A DNA stretch of 64,000 bases from Candidatus Borkfalkia stercoripullorum (lineage in GTDB: Bacteria > Bacillota > Clostridia > Christensenellales > Borkfalkiaceae), in assembly GCA_019119395.1 (NCBI GenBank), contig DWXC01000009.1, positions 1 to 64,000 on the forward strand. Direction: 5' to 3'. Position 1 is the stretch's first letter. Each line of letters starts with the position of its first letter. Both the position numbers and the translations under genes were made by a program. The notes under the pieces were generated by a model, which saw only the letters and a program-made list of their open reading frames with translations, did not search any database and was not told where the DNA came from. Shown piece after piece: positions 8,307-21,800 of this stretch.

Positions 8307-8394
8307 GAGAAAACGCCGATAGCCGCAAGGCGTGCGGCGGTGTCTTTCTCAAACTCACGGAAAAAATATTTGTCGGCACAAATATTTTTTCGTG
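8307..8394 (+). repeat. Double-hairpin repeat, copy 3
   Basis: Hairpin A is at 8307-8350 and hairpin B at 8356-8394; hairpin B is identical to that of copy 1. It ends about 30 bp before rpsG, so it lies in the 5' untranslated part of the rpsG message. Confidence 0.75.
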
Positions 8395-8425
8395 AACAAA
8401 TTTCAATTTAAAGGAGGACAAAAAA

Positions 8426-8896
8426 ATGCCCAGGAGAGGCAGTGTACCGAAAAGAGACGTATTGCCCGATCCCGTATACGGCAGCAAGGTCGTCGCGAAA
8501 CTTATCAACCAGATCATGCTGGACGGCAACAAAGCGACCGCGCAGAAGATCGTTTACGATGCGTTCGATATGATGAAAGAAAAACTCAACCAGGATCCTC
8601 TGGAGATCTTCAACCAGGCAATGGCGAACGTCATGCCCGTGCTCGAGGTCAAGGCGCGCCGCGTCGGCGGTGCGAACTACCAGGTTCCCATCGAGATCCG
8701 TCCCGAACGCCGCCAGACTCTCGCGATCCGCTGGATCGTTATCAACACGAGGAAGAGGAGCGAGCGCGAAATGAGCAAAAAACTCGCGGCGGAACTTATG
8801 GACGCATTCAACAATACGGGCGGTTCGGTCAAGAAGAAAGAAGATACCCACAGAATGGCGGAAGCGAACAAGGCCTTCGCACATTTCAGGTTTTAA
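8426..8896 (+). CDS. rpsG: 30S ribosomal protein S7
   Basis: S7 nucleates assembly of the 30S head and contacts E-site tRNA. The 156-residue protein begins [16 protein letters not shown] and has the family signature [18 protein letters not shown] and the C-terminal [25 protein letters not shown] gives a strong ribosome binding site. It is separated from rpsL by an unusual 800-bp repeat-filled gap, whereas these genes are normally almost contiguous. fusA follows after 17 bp. Confidence 0.98.
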   Translation: MPRRGSVPKRDVLPDPVYGSKVVAKLINQIMLDGNKATAQKIVYDAFDMMKEKLNQDPLEIFNQAMANVMPVLEVKARRVGGANYQVPIEIRPERRQTLAIRWIVINTRKRSEREMSKKLAAELMDAFNNTGGSVKKKEDTHRMAEANKAFAHFRF

Positions 8897-8913
8897 TGTA
8901 AGGAGTACGGAAT

Positions 8914-10998
<2,085 letters not shown>

Positions 10999-11040
10999 TT
11001 GCGCTTTTTGAAAAATTTTTCAAAAAAAGTCGCAAAAAGA

Positions 11041-11069
11041 TTGATATTATTTTCAAATTACGCTATAAT
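11041..11069 (+). promoter_or_regulatory. Internal promoter of tuf
   Basis: TTGATA (11041-11046) and TATAAT (11064-11069) are 17 nt apart, in the 183-bp gap between fusA and tuf. This gives EF-Tu extra expression over the rest of the operon. Confidence 0.75.
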
Positions 11070-11181
11070 TGTAATTGCTTGTAAAAGCCGCTATTCATGT
11101 TAATGATAGATAGCTGCAAATGCCGGAGTCTTCGGCGCACAAGTTATCATTAAAAAATAAAAATTTTTTGGAGGAACGAAA

Positions 11182-12402
11182 ATGGCTAAGGCTAAATTCG
11201 ACAGAAGCAAACCCCACGTCAACGTAGGCACGATCGGCCACGTCGACCACGGCAAAACGACTCTGACCGCAGCTATCACGATGGTTATGGCTGCCAAAGG
11301 TCAGGCTGCCAAGATGAAGTACGACGAAATCGACAAAGCGCCGGAAGAGAAAGCTCGTGGTATCACGATCAACACCGCGCACGTCGAGTATCAGACGGAC
11401 AAGCGCCACTATGCGCACGTCGACTGCCCGGGGCATGCCGACTACGTTAAAAACATGATCACCGGTGCCGCGCAGATGGACGGCGCGATCCTCGTCGTCG
11501 CCGCTACCGACGGCCCGATGCCCCAGACCCGTGAGCACATCCTGCTCGCCCGTCAGGTCGGCGTCCCTTATATCGTTGTGTTCATGAACAAGACCGATCA
11601 GGTCGACGATCCCGAACTTCTCGAGCTCGTTGAGGAAGAGATCCGTGACCTTCTCACGAAGTACGGCTTCCCCGGCGACAAGACCCCGATCATCAAGGGT
11701 TCTGCGCTCAAAGCGCTTGAAAAGGCTACGTCCGGTGCGTCCGATGCGGAGATCCTTGCCGCTCCCGAGTGCCAGTGCATTCTCGAGCTCATGGATGCGA
11801 TCGACGCGTATATCCCCGATCCTGTCCGTGAGGACGATAAACCCTTCCTTCTCCCCGTCGAAGACGTGTTCACGATCTCCGGCCGCGGCACGGTTGCTAC
11901 CGGCCGTGTTGAAAGGGGCGTTGCGAAGGTCGGCGATCCCGCTGAAATCGTCGGTCTCATCGAGAAACCTCGTTCGACCGTCATCACCGGTCTTGAAATG
12001 TTCCGCAAGATGCTCGACGAAGCGATGGCTGGTGACAACGTCGGTGCGCTCCTTCGCGGTATCGACCGTAAGGACATCGAAAAAGGTCAGGTTATTGCGA
12101 AACCCGGCTCCATTCATCCTCATACCGAGTTTGAAGCGCAGGTTTACGTTCTGACCAAGGAAGAAGGCGGCCGTCACACCCCGTTCTTCAACAACTATCG
12201 TCCTCAGTTCTTCATCAGAACGACCGACGTTACGGGTTCCATTAAACTGCCCGAAGGCGTTGAAATGGTCATGCCCGGCGACAACGTTAAAATCGACGTT
12301 TCCCTCATCAAGCCCGTCGCTGTTGAGGAAGGTCTCCGCTTCGCTATCCGTGAAGGCGGCAGAACGGTCGGTTCCGGCGTCGTTTCCAAGATCGTCAAGT
12401 AA
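11182..12402 (+). CDS. tuf: Elongation factor Tu
   Basis: EF-Tu delivers aminoacyl-tRNA to the ribosome in its GTP form. The 406-residue protein has the P-loop GHVDHGKTT, the [12 protein letters not shown] switch II segment and the guanine-binding loop (MNKTDQVDD, with NKTD in place of the usual NKCD). Domains II and III of normal length end [10 protein letters not shown]. Codon choice is more biased than in the neighbouring genes, as expected for a very abundant protein. A promoter precedes it and a strong terminator follows. Confidence 0.98.
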   Translation: MAKAKFDRSKPHVNVGTIGHVDHGKTTLTAAITMVMAAKGQAAKMKYDEIDKAPEEKARGITINTAHVEYQTDKRHYAHVDCPGHADYVKNMITGAAQMDGAILVVAATDGPMPQTREHILLARQVGVPYIVVFMNKTDQVDDPELLELVEEEIRDLLTKYGFPGDKTPIIKGSALKALEKATSGASDAEILAAPECQCILELMDAIDAYIPDPVREDDKPFLLPVEDVFTISGRGTVATGRVERGVAKVGDPAEIVGLIEKPRSTVITGLEMFRKMLDEAMAGDNVGALLRGIDRKDIEKGQVIAKPGSIHPHTEFEAQVYVLTKEEGGRHTPFFNNYRPQFFIRTTDVTGSIKLPEGVEMVMPGDNVKIDVSLIKPVAVEEGLRFAIREGGRTVGSGVVSKIVK

Positions 12403-12420
12403 TTAAAGTTACGAAGAAAA

Positions 12421-12451
12421 AAGCATTTCGGCTTTGCCGAAATGCTTTTTT
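12421..12451 (+). terminator. Terminator of the str operon
   Basis: AAGCATTTCGGC (12421-12432) and GCCGAAATGCTT (12436-12447) form a 12-bp stem with a 3-nt loop that continues into TTTTTTG, a textbook intrinsic terminator. Confidence 0.92.
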
Positions 12452-12719
12452 GTTATTCAGAAAAAATGTGCTTTATGCCGACGGGCGGAATCGGCGGCGG
12501 TGCGCCCGCGCGGGGCGTGGCGCAGCGGATAAATCGCGGACGTACAAATTTTGCGGATACGTGCGGCGGATCTTTCGCCGTCTGCAAAGAACGATTTCGT
12601 AAAGAACGGCTCAGTTGCGGTAATGTTCCGGGAGTTCTTTATAATACTGCTCTTCCGTGCGGATCGGCAACTTTATTTCACAAAGACGAACACACGGAGC
12701 AATACCGCCGCTTGTTTTG
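12452..12719. other. Intergenic region without a recognised feature
   Basis: About 270 bp of mixed sequence has no open frame with a ribosome binding site and no convincing RNA. The piece near 12517-12540 resembles the 5' part of a tRNA but has no matching T arm. Confidence 0.5.
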
Positions 12720-12748
12720 TTGTCTTTCAGGCGGTTTTCGGGTATAAT
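12720..12748 (+). promoter_or_regulatory. Promoter of the 12813 gene pair
   Basis: TTGTCT (12720-12725) and a perfect TATAAT (12743-12748) have a 17-nt spacer; the first ATG lies 64 nt downstream behind GGGAGGGGAG. Confidence 0.6.
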
Positions 12749-12812
12749 AGATAATGCGGATGCATAGCCGGGCAAAAACCGCTTTGCAGACGATCTTCGG
12801 GAGGGGAGTTAC

Positions 12813-13223
12813 ATGAAAAAGACGGTGTATGCCGCATCGGCGTGTATCGGCGCGGCGATCCTTACGTGCGTTGCGGGGGCGCTTGCGGCTGCGGGCGGCG
12901 CGGCATTCGGCTGGTTTCTGATCGGCGGCTGTGTGCCCGTCTTCCTGACCGGGGCGGCCGTCGGCATTTACTTTTTGATGAAGGAAAAGAAGACCGCCGC
13001 GGAAAAGGCGCGCGCGGAAGAGGAAGAACGCGCGGCCGCCGATCGGGCGATGCAGTCGCGGCGGCCGGATGCGGAGATTTCTGAAATTTTCGAAAAGGAA
13101 ACAAGCAATGAGCGAATACGAAAAGATGATAAGCGGCATGGTCTACGATATTTCGGATCGGGAACTCGTCTCCATGCGCACGCGCATCCGCAAATTGGCA
13201 AACGAATACAACCGCACGGATGA
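12813..13223 (+). CDS. Small membrane protein with a charged tail, unknown function
   Basis: This 136-codon frame has a good ribosome binding site. Residues 5-56 form two hydrophobic helices rich in Ala and Gly, followed by a Glu/Lys/Ala-rich, probably coiled segment (about 57-85). The last 38 codons overlap the next gene in another frame and read as unstructured, His-rich sequence. A small frameshift near 13100 would restore a short ATGA overlap with the acetyltransferase start, so the present C-terminus may be the result of a recent mutation or a sequencing error. Confidence 0.6.
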   Translation: MKKTVYAASACIGAAILTCVAGALAAAGGAAFGWFLIGGCVPVFLTGAAVGIYFLMKEKKTAAEKARAEEEERAAADRAMQSRRPDAEISEIFEKETSNERIRKDDKRHGLRYFGSGTRLHAHAHPQIGKRIQPHG

Positions 13224-13719
13224 GGACGAGCAGGAAAAGCGGCAGAAGTTGTTGCACGAAATGTTCGGCAAATGCGGAAAAAATATCTATTGCGAAACGC
13301 CGATCCGTTTCGATTACGGAGTCAATACTTCCGTCGGCGAGTATTTTTATTCGAATTTCAATCTGGTCATTCTCGATTGCGGAAAGGTCACGATCGGCAA
13401 GCAATGTTTTATCGGGCCGAACGTGACGCTCGCCACGCCCGTGCATCCGTTTCTGGCATGCGACAGGAATATGCGCGAAGGCGCCGACGGCACGGTGCGC
13501 GATTTCGAATACGCGAAGCCGATCACGATCGAAGACAACGTGTGGCTCGCATCCAACGTAGTCGTGTGCGGCGGCGTTACCATCGGGCACGATACGGTCA
13601 TCGGCGCGGGGAGCGTCGTCACGCGAGACATCCCTTCGGGCGTCCTCGCGGCGGGCAATCCCTGCCGCGTCATCCGCCCCTTGACGGAACAAGACAAACT
13701 GAAAATGCCGGACGAATAA
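13108..13719 (+). CDS. Sugar O-acetyltransferase, maltose acetyltransferase type
   Basis: The 203-residue protein starts at the ATG behind AAGGAAAC and aligns throughout with maltose O-acetyltransferases. It has the helical cap, then hexapeptide repeats (VTIGKQ, ITIEDN, VTIGHD), and LATPVHPFLA with the probable catalytic His113. A typical end, GVLAAGNPCRVIRPLTE, follows. It resembles the protein encoded at 4681-5289 but is clearly not a recent copy. It lies behind the membrane protein gene on the same transcript. The acetyl acceptor is unknown. Confidence 0.87.
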   Translation: MSEYEKMISGMVYDISDRELVSMRTRIRKLANEYNRTDEDEQEKRQKLLHEMFGKCGKNIYCETPIRFDYGVNTSVGEYFYSNFNLVILDCGKVTIGKQCFIGPNVTLATPVHPFLACDRNMREGADGTVRDFEYAKPITIEDNVWLASNVVVCGGVTIGHDTVIGAGSVVTRDIPSGVLAAGNPCRVIRPLTEQDKLKMPDE

Positions 13720-13747
13720 TTTTATTTGAATCCGGAACGTATAACAC

Positions 13748-13886
13748 GCCCCGCCCCCGAAAGCAAATGCTTTCGGGTCGGGGAGTATCATTTAAGCCTT
13801 TTTACGAAAACAAAAAAACAGAGCGCGCCGCCCGTATACGGGCGGCGCGGTTTACGTTTTTGCCGAAATTTTTCAAATTTCGGCAA
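13748..13886 (+). terminator. Cluster of three hairpins between the acetyltransferase and spoIIGA
   Basis: Three stems follow one another: CCCCG...CCCGAAAGC with GCTTTCGGG...CGGGG (13748-13783); CGCGCCGCCCGtatacGGGCGGCGCG (about 13824-13849), followed by a T-rich run; and TTGCCGAAATTT...AAATTTCGGCAA (about 13859-13886). They isolate spoIIGA from upstream transcription. A TATACT at 13918-13923 is the likely -10 element of the spoIIG promoter; I found no clear Spo0A box beside it. Confidence 0.65.
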
Positions 13887-13953
13887 AAAGCTACAATTTT
13901 TGTGACAAAAGAAACGGTATACTATCATAAAAAGGCGGAAGAGGAGGGCGGCG

Positions 13954-14805
13954 TTGACTGTATACATAGACCTTCTCTTCATCAACAACTTCGCGGCGGA
14001 CGCGGCTCTCTTGTACTGCGCGGTCAAGACGGTCAAGGGGGATGCGAAACTTTGGCGCATCGCGCTCGTCGCGCTCCTCGGGGCGGTGCTCGGCACGGGA
14101 TATTCCGTTTTCCGATTGTATTTTAAGCTCCCCGCGCCGCTCGATTTTTTTATCAAATACGCCGTTGCGGCGCTGCTGCCCCTGCTTGCCGCCGCTTTCA
14201 AAAAAAAGCGCACGTATGCGCTCTGTTCGCTCGCGTTCGCGGGGTACATGTTCGCCTTTGCGGGCATGCTGACCGCAATTTTCGCAAAATTCGAAACGGG
14301 CGGAGAGGGGAGCGTTTCGTATACGTACGAAACGCTCCCTTCGGGGCTGTTGGTGCTCGGCGCGGTCGCGTTCAGTTTCGGCGCGGTGCGGTTGGTGCGC
14401 GCATTGTCGAAGCGGCGCAGGGTGGTGTCGCTCGTTTGCCCGTGTAAACTGTATTTCAAGGGAAAAGAATTTTCCGCAAAGGGTTTTTTCGATACGGGCA
14501 ACAGGCTGACGACGCGCGCGGGCAAGCCCGTGGCGGTGGCGGACAGGTCGCTCGTTTTGCGGCTGATGGAAGACAGCCTGTTTTCGGGCAATACGCCGTG
14601 CGAAAAAGTGCGCGTGCGCACCGTCAACGGCGACGCGGAAATGAATGTGTTTTCCGTGGACAAATTGGAGATATATTGCGGGCGCGGCGTGAATATAATA
14701 GAGAATGCGGCGATAGGCGTAAGCCGCGAGCGGCTGGGGGAATACGATCTCATCCTGCCGCACGCGTTTGCCGAGGACGCCTGCGGAAAAGGGAGGTCAC
14801 AATGA
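13954..14805 (+). CDS. spoIIGA: Sporulation sigma-E factor-processing peptidase SpoIIGA
   Basis: SpoIIGA is the membrane aspartic protease that cleaves pro-sigma-E in the mother cell after a signal from the forespore. The 283-residue protein has five predicted N-terminal membrane helices (about residues 1-135). The cytoplasmic protease half follows, with the active-site motif FFDTGNRL (Asp180). It starts at a TTG behind GAGGAGGGCGGCG. Its TGA overlaps the sigE ATG, the classical spoIIG arrangement. Length and gene order fit the family well. Confidence 0.93.
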   Translation: MTVYIDLLFINNFAADAALLYCAVKTVKGDAKLWRIALVALLGAVLGTGYSVFRLYFKLPAPLDFFIKYAVAALLPLLAAAFKKKRTYALCSLAFAGYMFAFAGMLTAIFAKFETGGEGSVSYTYETLPSGLLVLGAVAFSFGAVRLVRALSKRRRVVSLVCPCKLYFKGKEFSAKGFFDTGNRLTTRAGKPVAVADRSLVLRLMEDSLFSGNTPCEKVRVRTVNGDAEMNVFSVDKLEIYCGRGVNIIENAAIGVSRERLGEYDLILPHAFAEDACGKGRSQ

Positions 14806-15509
14806 AAACGCTCAAAGAAAAGGTTTTGAAACTGCTCGAAAAAATGCGCGTAAAGGACAACGTTTTAGACTACATATGCGGGAGCGAGGCGCTGCCCCTG
14901 CCGTATTCCGCGGAAGAGGAATCCGAACTTTTGGGCGAACTTTCCCTCGGCAACGAAAAGGTGAAATCCGACCTCGTGGAGCATAACCTGCGCCTCGTGA
15001 TCTACATCGCCCGCAAATTCGACAATACGGGAGCGGACGCGGACGACCTCGTTTCCGTCGGAACGATCGGGCTGATCAAGGCGATCAACTCTTTCCGCCC
15101 CGATAAAAACATCAAACTCGCAACGTACGCTTCCCGCTGTATCGAAAACGAGATACTCATGTACCTTCGCCGCCTTGTACGGCTCAAAAGCGAAGTCTCC
15201 TTCGACGAGCCGCTCAATACCGACTGGGAGGGGAACGAACTGCTCCTTTCCGACGTTCTTGGAACGGACAGCGACACGGTGTACAAAGACGTGGAGACGG
15301 GCGTGGAAAAACAGCTTTTGCGCGACGCGCTCAAAAAACTTCCCGAGCGGGAACAGAAGATCATGCGTTTAAGGTTCGGGCTTGACGGGCGGGAAGAGAT
15401 GACGCAGAAGGACGTTGCCGATCTTTTGGGTATTTCGCAGTCGTATATTTCGAGATTGGAGAAAAAGATCATATCCCGTCTGAAAAGTGAGATGAGCAAA
15501 CTTGTATGA
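14802..15509 (+). CDS. sigE: RNA polymerase sporulation sigma factor sigma-E (pro-form)
   Basis: Sigma-E directs early mother-cell transcription during sporulation. The 235-residue protein has an amphipathic pro-sequence of about 25 residues, then [12 protein letters not shown], region 2 ([16 protein letters not shown] and [10 protein letters not shown]), and [12 protein letters not shown]. The region 4 helix-turn-helix contains [23 protein letters not shown]. These blocks are nearly identical to the Bacillus protein. The start is chosen at the ATG inside the ATGA overlap with spoIIGA, behind GGAGGTCACA. A terminator follows at once, so the giant gene downstream is a separate unit. Confidence 0.96.
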   Translation: MKTLKEKVLKLLEKMRVKDNVLDYICGSEALPLPYSAEEESELLGELSLGNEKVKSDLVEHNLRLVIYIARKFDNTGADADDLVSVGTIGLIKAINSFRPDKNIKLATYASRCIENEILMYLRRLVRLKSEVSFDEPLNTDWEGNELLLSDVLGTDSDTVYKDVETGVEKQLLRDALKKLPEREQKIMRLRFGLDGREEMTQKDVADLLGISQSYISRLEKKIISRLKSEMSKLV

Positions 15510-15547
15510 TGTACATTTTTTTGTTTGATGCAGACATAAACAGTCTG

Positions 15548-15572
15548 GCCCGCACCGATATGCGGGCTTTTT
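15548..15572 (+). terminator. Terminator of spoIIGA-sigE
   Basis: GCCCGCA (15548-15554) and TGCGGGC (15561-15567) form a stem with a 6-nt loop followed by TTTTT. Confidence 0.8.
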
Positions 15573-15640
15573 ATAAGTTTAAAAATATCGCAAGATGCAC
15601 ACAAACGGTGTAAATTTCACATAAAATATTTCGTTTAATA

Positions 15641-15669
15641 TTGACAAAAAAACCTTACTGTGATATTAT
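15641..15669 (+). promoter_or_regulatory. Promoter of the giant surface-protein gene
   Basis: TTGACA (15641-15646) and TATTAT (15664-15669) with a 17-nt spacer point to vegetative sigma-A. The leader of about 165 nt contains the palindrome AAGGGATATCCCTT and a hairpin ATTTTTCGGAT...ATCCGAAAAAT near 15760-15785, which could modulate expression. Confidence 0.7.
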
Positions 15670-15840
15670 GTATGCAAACAATGGATAAGTGTCTGATGTT
15701 CTGCATATTTCAAATTTAAATATGCGGAAATTTCGGACGAACCAAAAGGGATATCCCTTTTTTCGGATTGTATCCGAAAAATATTTTTAAGAGCTTTTTA
15801 CAATCTGTTGGATATTTGAGACAAAATAGAGGAGGAAAAA

Positions 15841-18800
15841 ATGGAAACAAAAACAAAAAAGTGGGTAGTTGCCGTACTTTTCGCCGTTTTGTTCGCGTGC
15901 GTGGCGCTTTTATCGCTGGGCGTTACCGCGTTTACAAGTACGCGCGCGCGTGCGGCAACGGGCGATACGATCACGAGCATTTCGATCGCACCGGAAAGCG
16001 ACACCACGCGGTTCTACAACTTTGAAAAGCTCGGTGAACTGAAAACAGAATCTGAGATCGGGGGCGAGGCTGTCGGGCCGCGCCTTATCGTTACGGCTAC
16101 GTACGATAACAACCCTTCTCTTACGGAGCGCCTCGCCGCTTCCGCGTTCACTTTGACGACGGAAGGCGGCCTCGAAGAGGGAAATACGCTCACCGCGGGG
16201 CAGCATACCGTTATCGCTACGTTGGTCGGCAATGCGGAAATTTCGGCGCGGTGCACGATCGAAGTCCGCGACAACGAGATCGTAGCATTGACTGCTACCT
16301 ACAAAACTCCATTAGATCCCGTTACTTCTTCGATCCCGTTGGTAAACCTTGCCTCTTATATTTCTGTGCGAGGTATCAATGCAGACGGCACGCAGACCTC
16401 TACGATTTCGAATTGGACGTTGGAGGGCGATCTTGCGGCTTCAAGGTACAATACAGAGGCGACGTATGACAAGGTCGTTAAAGTCATCTACGGCGAAAAT
16501 AATTTTGTTAAACCTGCCGAGGTCACGATAACAGATATACACCGGGTACTTCCGGCGCGTATCAATTATTCTACGGGCGACAGGAGTTATGGGGCCGGTA
16601 CTGCCTTTGATCCTGCGGCAACAAATTTGACTTTTGCCATTGCGTATGAAGATTTTGGAACGGTCACGCTGGCTTATGCCAACGACGACAGGTTTTCTTA
16701 TAGTTATACGGATGAAAACGGAAATCCGATAAAAGATGAAAACGGTGGTATCATAGAAGGCATGGAAGACCATGCGGATAAAGCCGCCTTTGAATATTAC
16801 AGCACGACGAATAATACGGATTATCTGTATATTTACTATACGGAAAGCAGTAAAACCATTTCTATTCGGTTGAGCGTTACCGTATTCAAATCGGCGCATT
16901 CGATCGTCATTTTAAATTCGGACGGGACGACCTATCGCCCCGGGCAAACGACGAGCGGACTGACTTATGACTACGATAAGTCCGGCGACAATGCGGCAAC
17001 GGGCAAAGCGCATTCTTTTGACCTCGATAATACAGGCTATGAGTTCGACCCCGAAATCATGAAAATTTCCGTTTCGGGAAATCGAGAAGGCGGCGAGGCG
17101 ATCAATAGCGGCATAGAGATCGTGGAGGCGGCTTCCAGACAGACGGGAGAAGTCCGTCTTACCGAGGCGGGTACTTATACGGTCACCGTTGCCCTCACGA
17201 ACCCCGGATATTATTGGAGCGGTTACGAAGAGAGCGTTTCCGAACTCTCCTTTACCGTAATCATAGAAAAGGCGGAATTGAAAGATCTTTCCGTTTCCGT
17301 CGGGCATACTACATACGATGATTCCGAAGAGCAGCAATCCGGCTGGACGTACGGCGAAACTTTCCGGGAAGAATGGGTGACGTATGCGGGCAATTACGGC
17401 GGCGGCGATGTGGAATGGCATTACAGCGGCAAGCTGAACGCCGGTACAGACTATTCCGATAATGCGCAGGCTCCGACGGACGCGGGGTCTTATAAGGTTT
17501 ACGTCGACATCTCCGAAACGGATAACTTTAAGGCGGGTTCAACAAGTGCAAAGCCTGCGGAGTTTATCGTCGGCAAACAGGAGATCAAGCCGACGTTGAG
17601 CGATTCGGGGCGCAATATCCTGCAAACCAAAACATATGCGGGCACGCCCCTCACGGCGGACGCGGTTGCGGACGGGCGCTATAGTATTTTGACGAACGCG
17701 CAGAACGCGCAGAACGTAGGCAAATACTCCGTCACTCTCAGACTGACGGACATCTATAACTATCGTTGGGATACGCCTGCGGGTGACGTCGGCAGCGATA
17801 CGTTCGCGAACAGAGCGGTGCTCTTTGAGATCGTCGCAAAACAAGTAGCGCGCCCGCAGTCGGCATTTACAGGTACATATAGCGGGATAGAGCAGACGAT
17901 CGATCTGAACCTTGACGGCAAGATCGGCAACGGGTCTACGGACGCTTTTCAGGCGCTTGTCAAGGGCACGGCTACGCGCCACAGCGGTATAGGCAGCGAA
18001 ACCGACATTTTGGATTGGAGCATTGACGGAAAGACCGTCAGTGCGACTTCCGCCGCCGTCTATACGGTCATCGTCAAACTCAACAATACCGTGTCCAACG
18101 GCGACGGCGTATATATCAACTATGTTTGGGCAGACGATCAGTCGCACGGCGAAATGGAAGTCACCTGGACGATCGAAAAGGCAAACAATCCGATCTCCGT
18201 TACCATGGACGATTGGACGTTTGGCGAAACTGCCAATGACCCGTCTGCTACGGCGACTTTCAATCAGGAAGGCGCAGAATACGAGTTCTATAAAGACGAA
18301 GATTGCCTTACGCCTGCCGTAGGGAACGACGCGTCTCAAAAGCCCACGGCGGCGGGCACTTATTGGGTAAAGGCGACGATCGCCGCCACGGGCGACTACG
18401 GCGACGAGTCGCAGGGATTTGCCGATTCTGTTGCCAAAGATTCCTTTACGATCGTACAGGCGACCCTTGTGCGGCCTGAAATCGCGGGGGACGATGCGTA
18501 CTATACGTACAGCGGCGGCCGGATCGATGTGAAGATCAAAGCATCTTATCTGAACGGCGGCAACGACGTTGCGATCACAAGTGCAGGTCAGTTCAGCGAG
18601 TATTTTACGTTCAGCGGCGATCTGAACGGTACGAATGCGGGCGATTATGTATTGACCGTAACGCTCAATTCTAACTATAAATGGACGGCCGTTCCCGAAG
18701 GCGGAAGTTTGGATACGGATAATCTGAAACTTTCCTGGTCGATCGAACAGCAAGAAATCGCTTTGCCCGAAATTTACGGTACATATTCTTATACGGGCAA

Positions 18801-21800
18801 CGCGCAAAATGTGCAGATCAGCGCAATGTATCTGAACGAAGGATCTCCGTTTACGCCGGCAAATGAAACTTCCGTTTATTTTACATTTGACGGAAACATT
18901 ACAGAAACGGACGCCGGTTCGGATTATACCCTTATTATCAAGCTCAGTTCCAACTATAAATGGACTGGTATTCCCAACGGCGGAAGTTCGGTTACGGATA
19001 AGCTGAGCCTTTCCTGGTCGATCGCGCAGGCAATCCCCGTCATCGATTCTTTTACGATAGAGGGGTGGGAGTATGATTCTGCGGCGCAAAGCCCCGGTAT
19101 AAGCGTAAATTTCGACGGCGAAGAATTTAATATCGATTATTCGATCGATTACGTATATTACTTTGACGCCGATCAAGACGGTTCTTTTGCGGAAAATGAA
19201 ATTGTAGAAGCTCCTACGAATAAGTCGTCTGCGGGGTCTTATAAAGTTGTCGCAAAAGTTGCGGCAGACGAAAGCGGCAATTGGATAGAATCTGCCGCAA
19301 AAGAAGCTACGTTTACCATTTCCCGTAAAAAAATCTCAACGCCCACGGTAGATTATTCTGCGGGCGCGGACACGGTCGGCGGAACTCTGGGCTATACGTA
19401 TGCCGACGGCGAACCGATTTTTGTCGTCGTTCGGTCGGATGAGCTCGGAAGCGTAAAAGTTAAAGATGCGCAGAGTCTTGCACCGTATTTTACTTTCAGC
19501 CAGAACCATTCGGGCGTGAATGCAGGGGGATATACGCTCTCCGTCACCCCGACGGCTAACTACGCATGGAAAGACGGCACTTTTGAGGCGAAAGATATCG
19601 GTTGGAATATCGTCGCGCGCGTCATTGATTTGCCGACTTTTGACAACGGTACGGAGAAGAAGGAGTCCGGTTATTCCAGAGGGGAACAGTCTGCCGAGAT
19701 CGTCACGTACGACGCAGAGGCCATGTCCGTTGCAGTTTCGGCAGATAACAGCGCGAACGAAAGCGGCCGTTTTGATCGTGGAACGGTTTATGCCACCAAT
19801 GCAGACGTCTATACGGTCACGGTCACGCTGAACAATCAGGACGTTACAAACAACTATGTATGGAACGCCGACGGCACCGACACCGAGGAAAAAACGCTCT
19901 CTTGGACGATTTCGCCCGAGGTCATTTACGCGCCCTCTTTTGCGGGCGCGGCGGAGGACGGAAAACTTACGACCGAGTTCAAGGATACATTGTCTGACGC
20001 GACGAGGAGCTGGGTCGCCACCCCCGAACAGCAGACGGCTGCCGTCAGCGGGTATGACGACGGCGCAATGTCGTTTGTTGTCAGCGGAGAGGGCAGGTAT
20101 AGCGTCGGCAGCGTTTTCGCAACGAATGCAGACGTATATACGGTAACCGTAACGTTAAAAAACAGTGCGGATATTCAAAATTTCGTATGGGCGGAAGGCG
20201 TCGGTTCCGACGGCACGGTTACCCTGACCTGGGAGATCACGCCGAAAGCGGTCGACATCGACGTTGCGCAGACAAACACGGAGAGAAGGGTAACGTATCA
20301 GAGCGACGTGCCTTCGCAGACGATTACCGCCATCGAAGAGTATGTCACAAGCGGCCAGGGCAGCGCATACTTCGTATTCAACGAAAACAAATATTATCAA
20401 TATCAGGGCGGAAGTTACGTTGTATGTTCTGAACCGCAGGGTTACGGCGATTACTATTTCTATATCGACTTAAAAAATACAAAAAACTACAAATGGTCTG
20501 ACGCCTCCGTATCGGGCGGCGAAGCGCACCTGAACGACTCGCTGATCGACGGAAGCGGCGTAACAAAACGTTTCTGGTTCCAGATCGCCAAGGCGGACTA
20601 CACGGTCGAAGTCACGTTTGAAGGCGGCGCCGTGTCGTATATTTATGGAACTGCTCCCGTTGTCGAATATAATGTTTCGGGAGAAAACAACGAGGTTAAG
20701 GATGCGATCAAAGGGGGCTCGATCACCGTTTCGTATTATTATCTCGGCATAGAAGGAAGCGATTACGGCGCAGGGCAGAATGAGGGGCTCGGCAGTACGG
20801 TTATTCCTCAAAATGTGGGCAAGTACCGCGTCGTTGTCTATATTCCCGAAGTGAAAGGCGGCAACTACAGGGCGATGTATGTCGGCTTGGATGACGAATA
20901 TACGTTCGAAATCACTCCCAAAAAGCTGACGGTCACGTTTACGGGCGATGCGTTTAACGACGGCTATTCCTTCGTATACGGCACGGCGGCTGCGGCTTCC
21001 GTTTCGGTCGAAGGGTATGAATACAGCGACCGCGAAGAAACTTCCCCCGTTACGCTTGCATATTTCAAAGGCGAAGAGTCGCTCGGTTCCTCCTTCCCGA
21101 AGAACGTCGGCAATTATACCGTCGCCGCGTCCGTCGCCGATGCCAACTATTACATCGAGGACGGTTCTGCAGGGGAAAAATTGCAGCGCACTTCCGCCAA
21201 ATATATCGTCACGCCCGCGGAACTTTCCGTTATGGTAGAAGGGCAGAAGATTACTTACGGCGATCCGCTTGGCGAGTGGGTTCTTTCCGCAGATGGCTGG
21301 GTCACGGTTTACGGCAATGAGCAAGCGCAGTACGGGGCCGACTTCCTCGCTGCGGTCAAAGACGCGATCTCCTGCGGTTATGAACAGGGCAGCGATGTCG
21401 GCAATTACCCGATCACGCTCAACGCGCCCGCAAACATCGGGGACTGGGCGAAGAATTATAATATCACTTACGAAAGCGGCAAGCAGGTAAGCGTTTCGCC
21501 GCGCAAGCTCACCGTCGTCATCACGGGCGGGCAGGATTCGTATACCTACGGCGACGTCATCGCGCACGGGTACGAATTTGAAAACCGCTACAACAACGAC
21601 TCTGTTACCGTCACCCTCACGTATACGGGCACGGGCAATTATAACAGCACTACCGCGCCGGAAAACGTCGGCACGTATTCGGTAACGGCGAGCATTTCGG
21701 ACAACGAAAATTATGTGCTCGATACGGAAAATACCAAGAGCGTTCAGTTTACGATCGGGCAGAGAGATCTGACCATCGTCATTGCGAAAGATCATACCAC

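Noticed and set aside
12515..12590. tRNA-like start (GGGGCGTGGCGCAGCGGATA)
   Set aside because: A D-arm-like piece is present, but no anticodon stem, no GTTCGA T arm and no 3' acceptor half can be paired.
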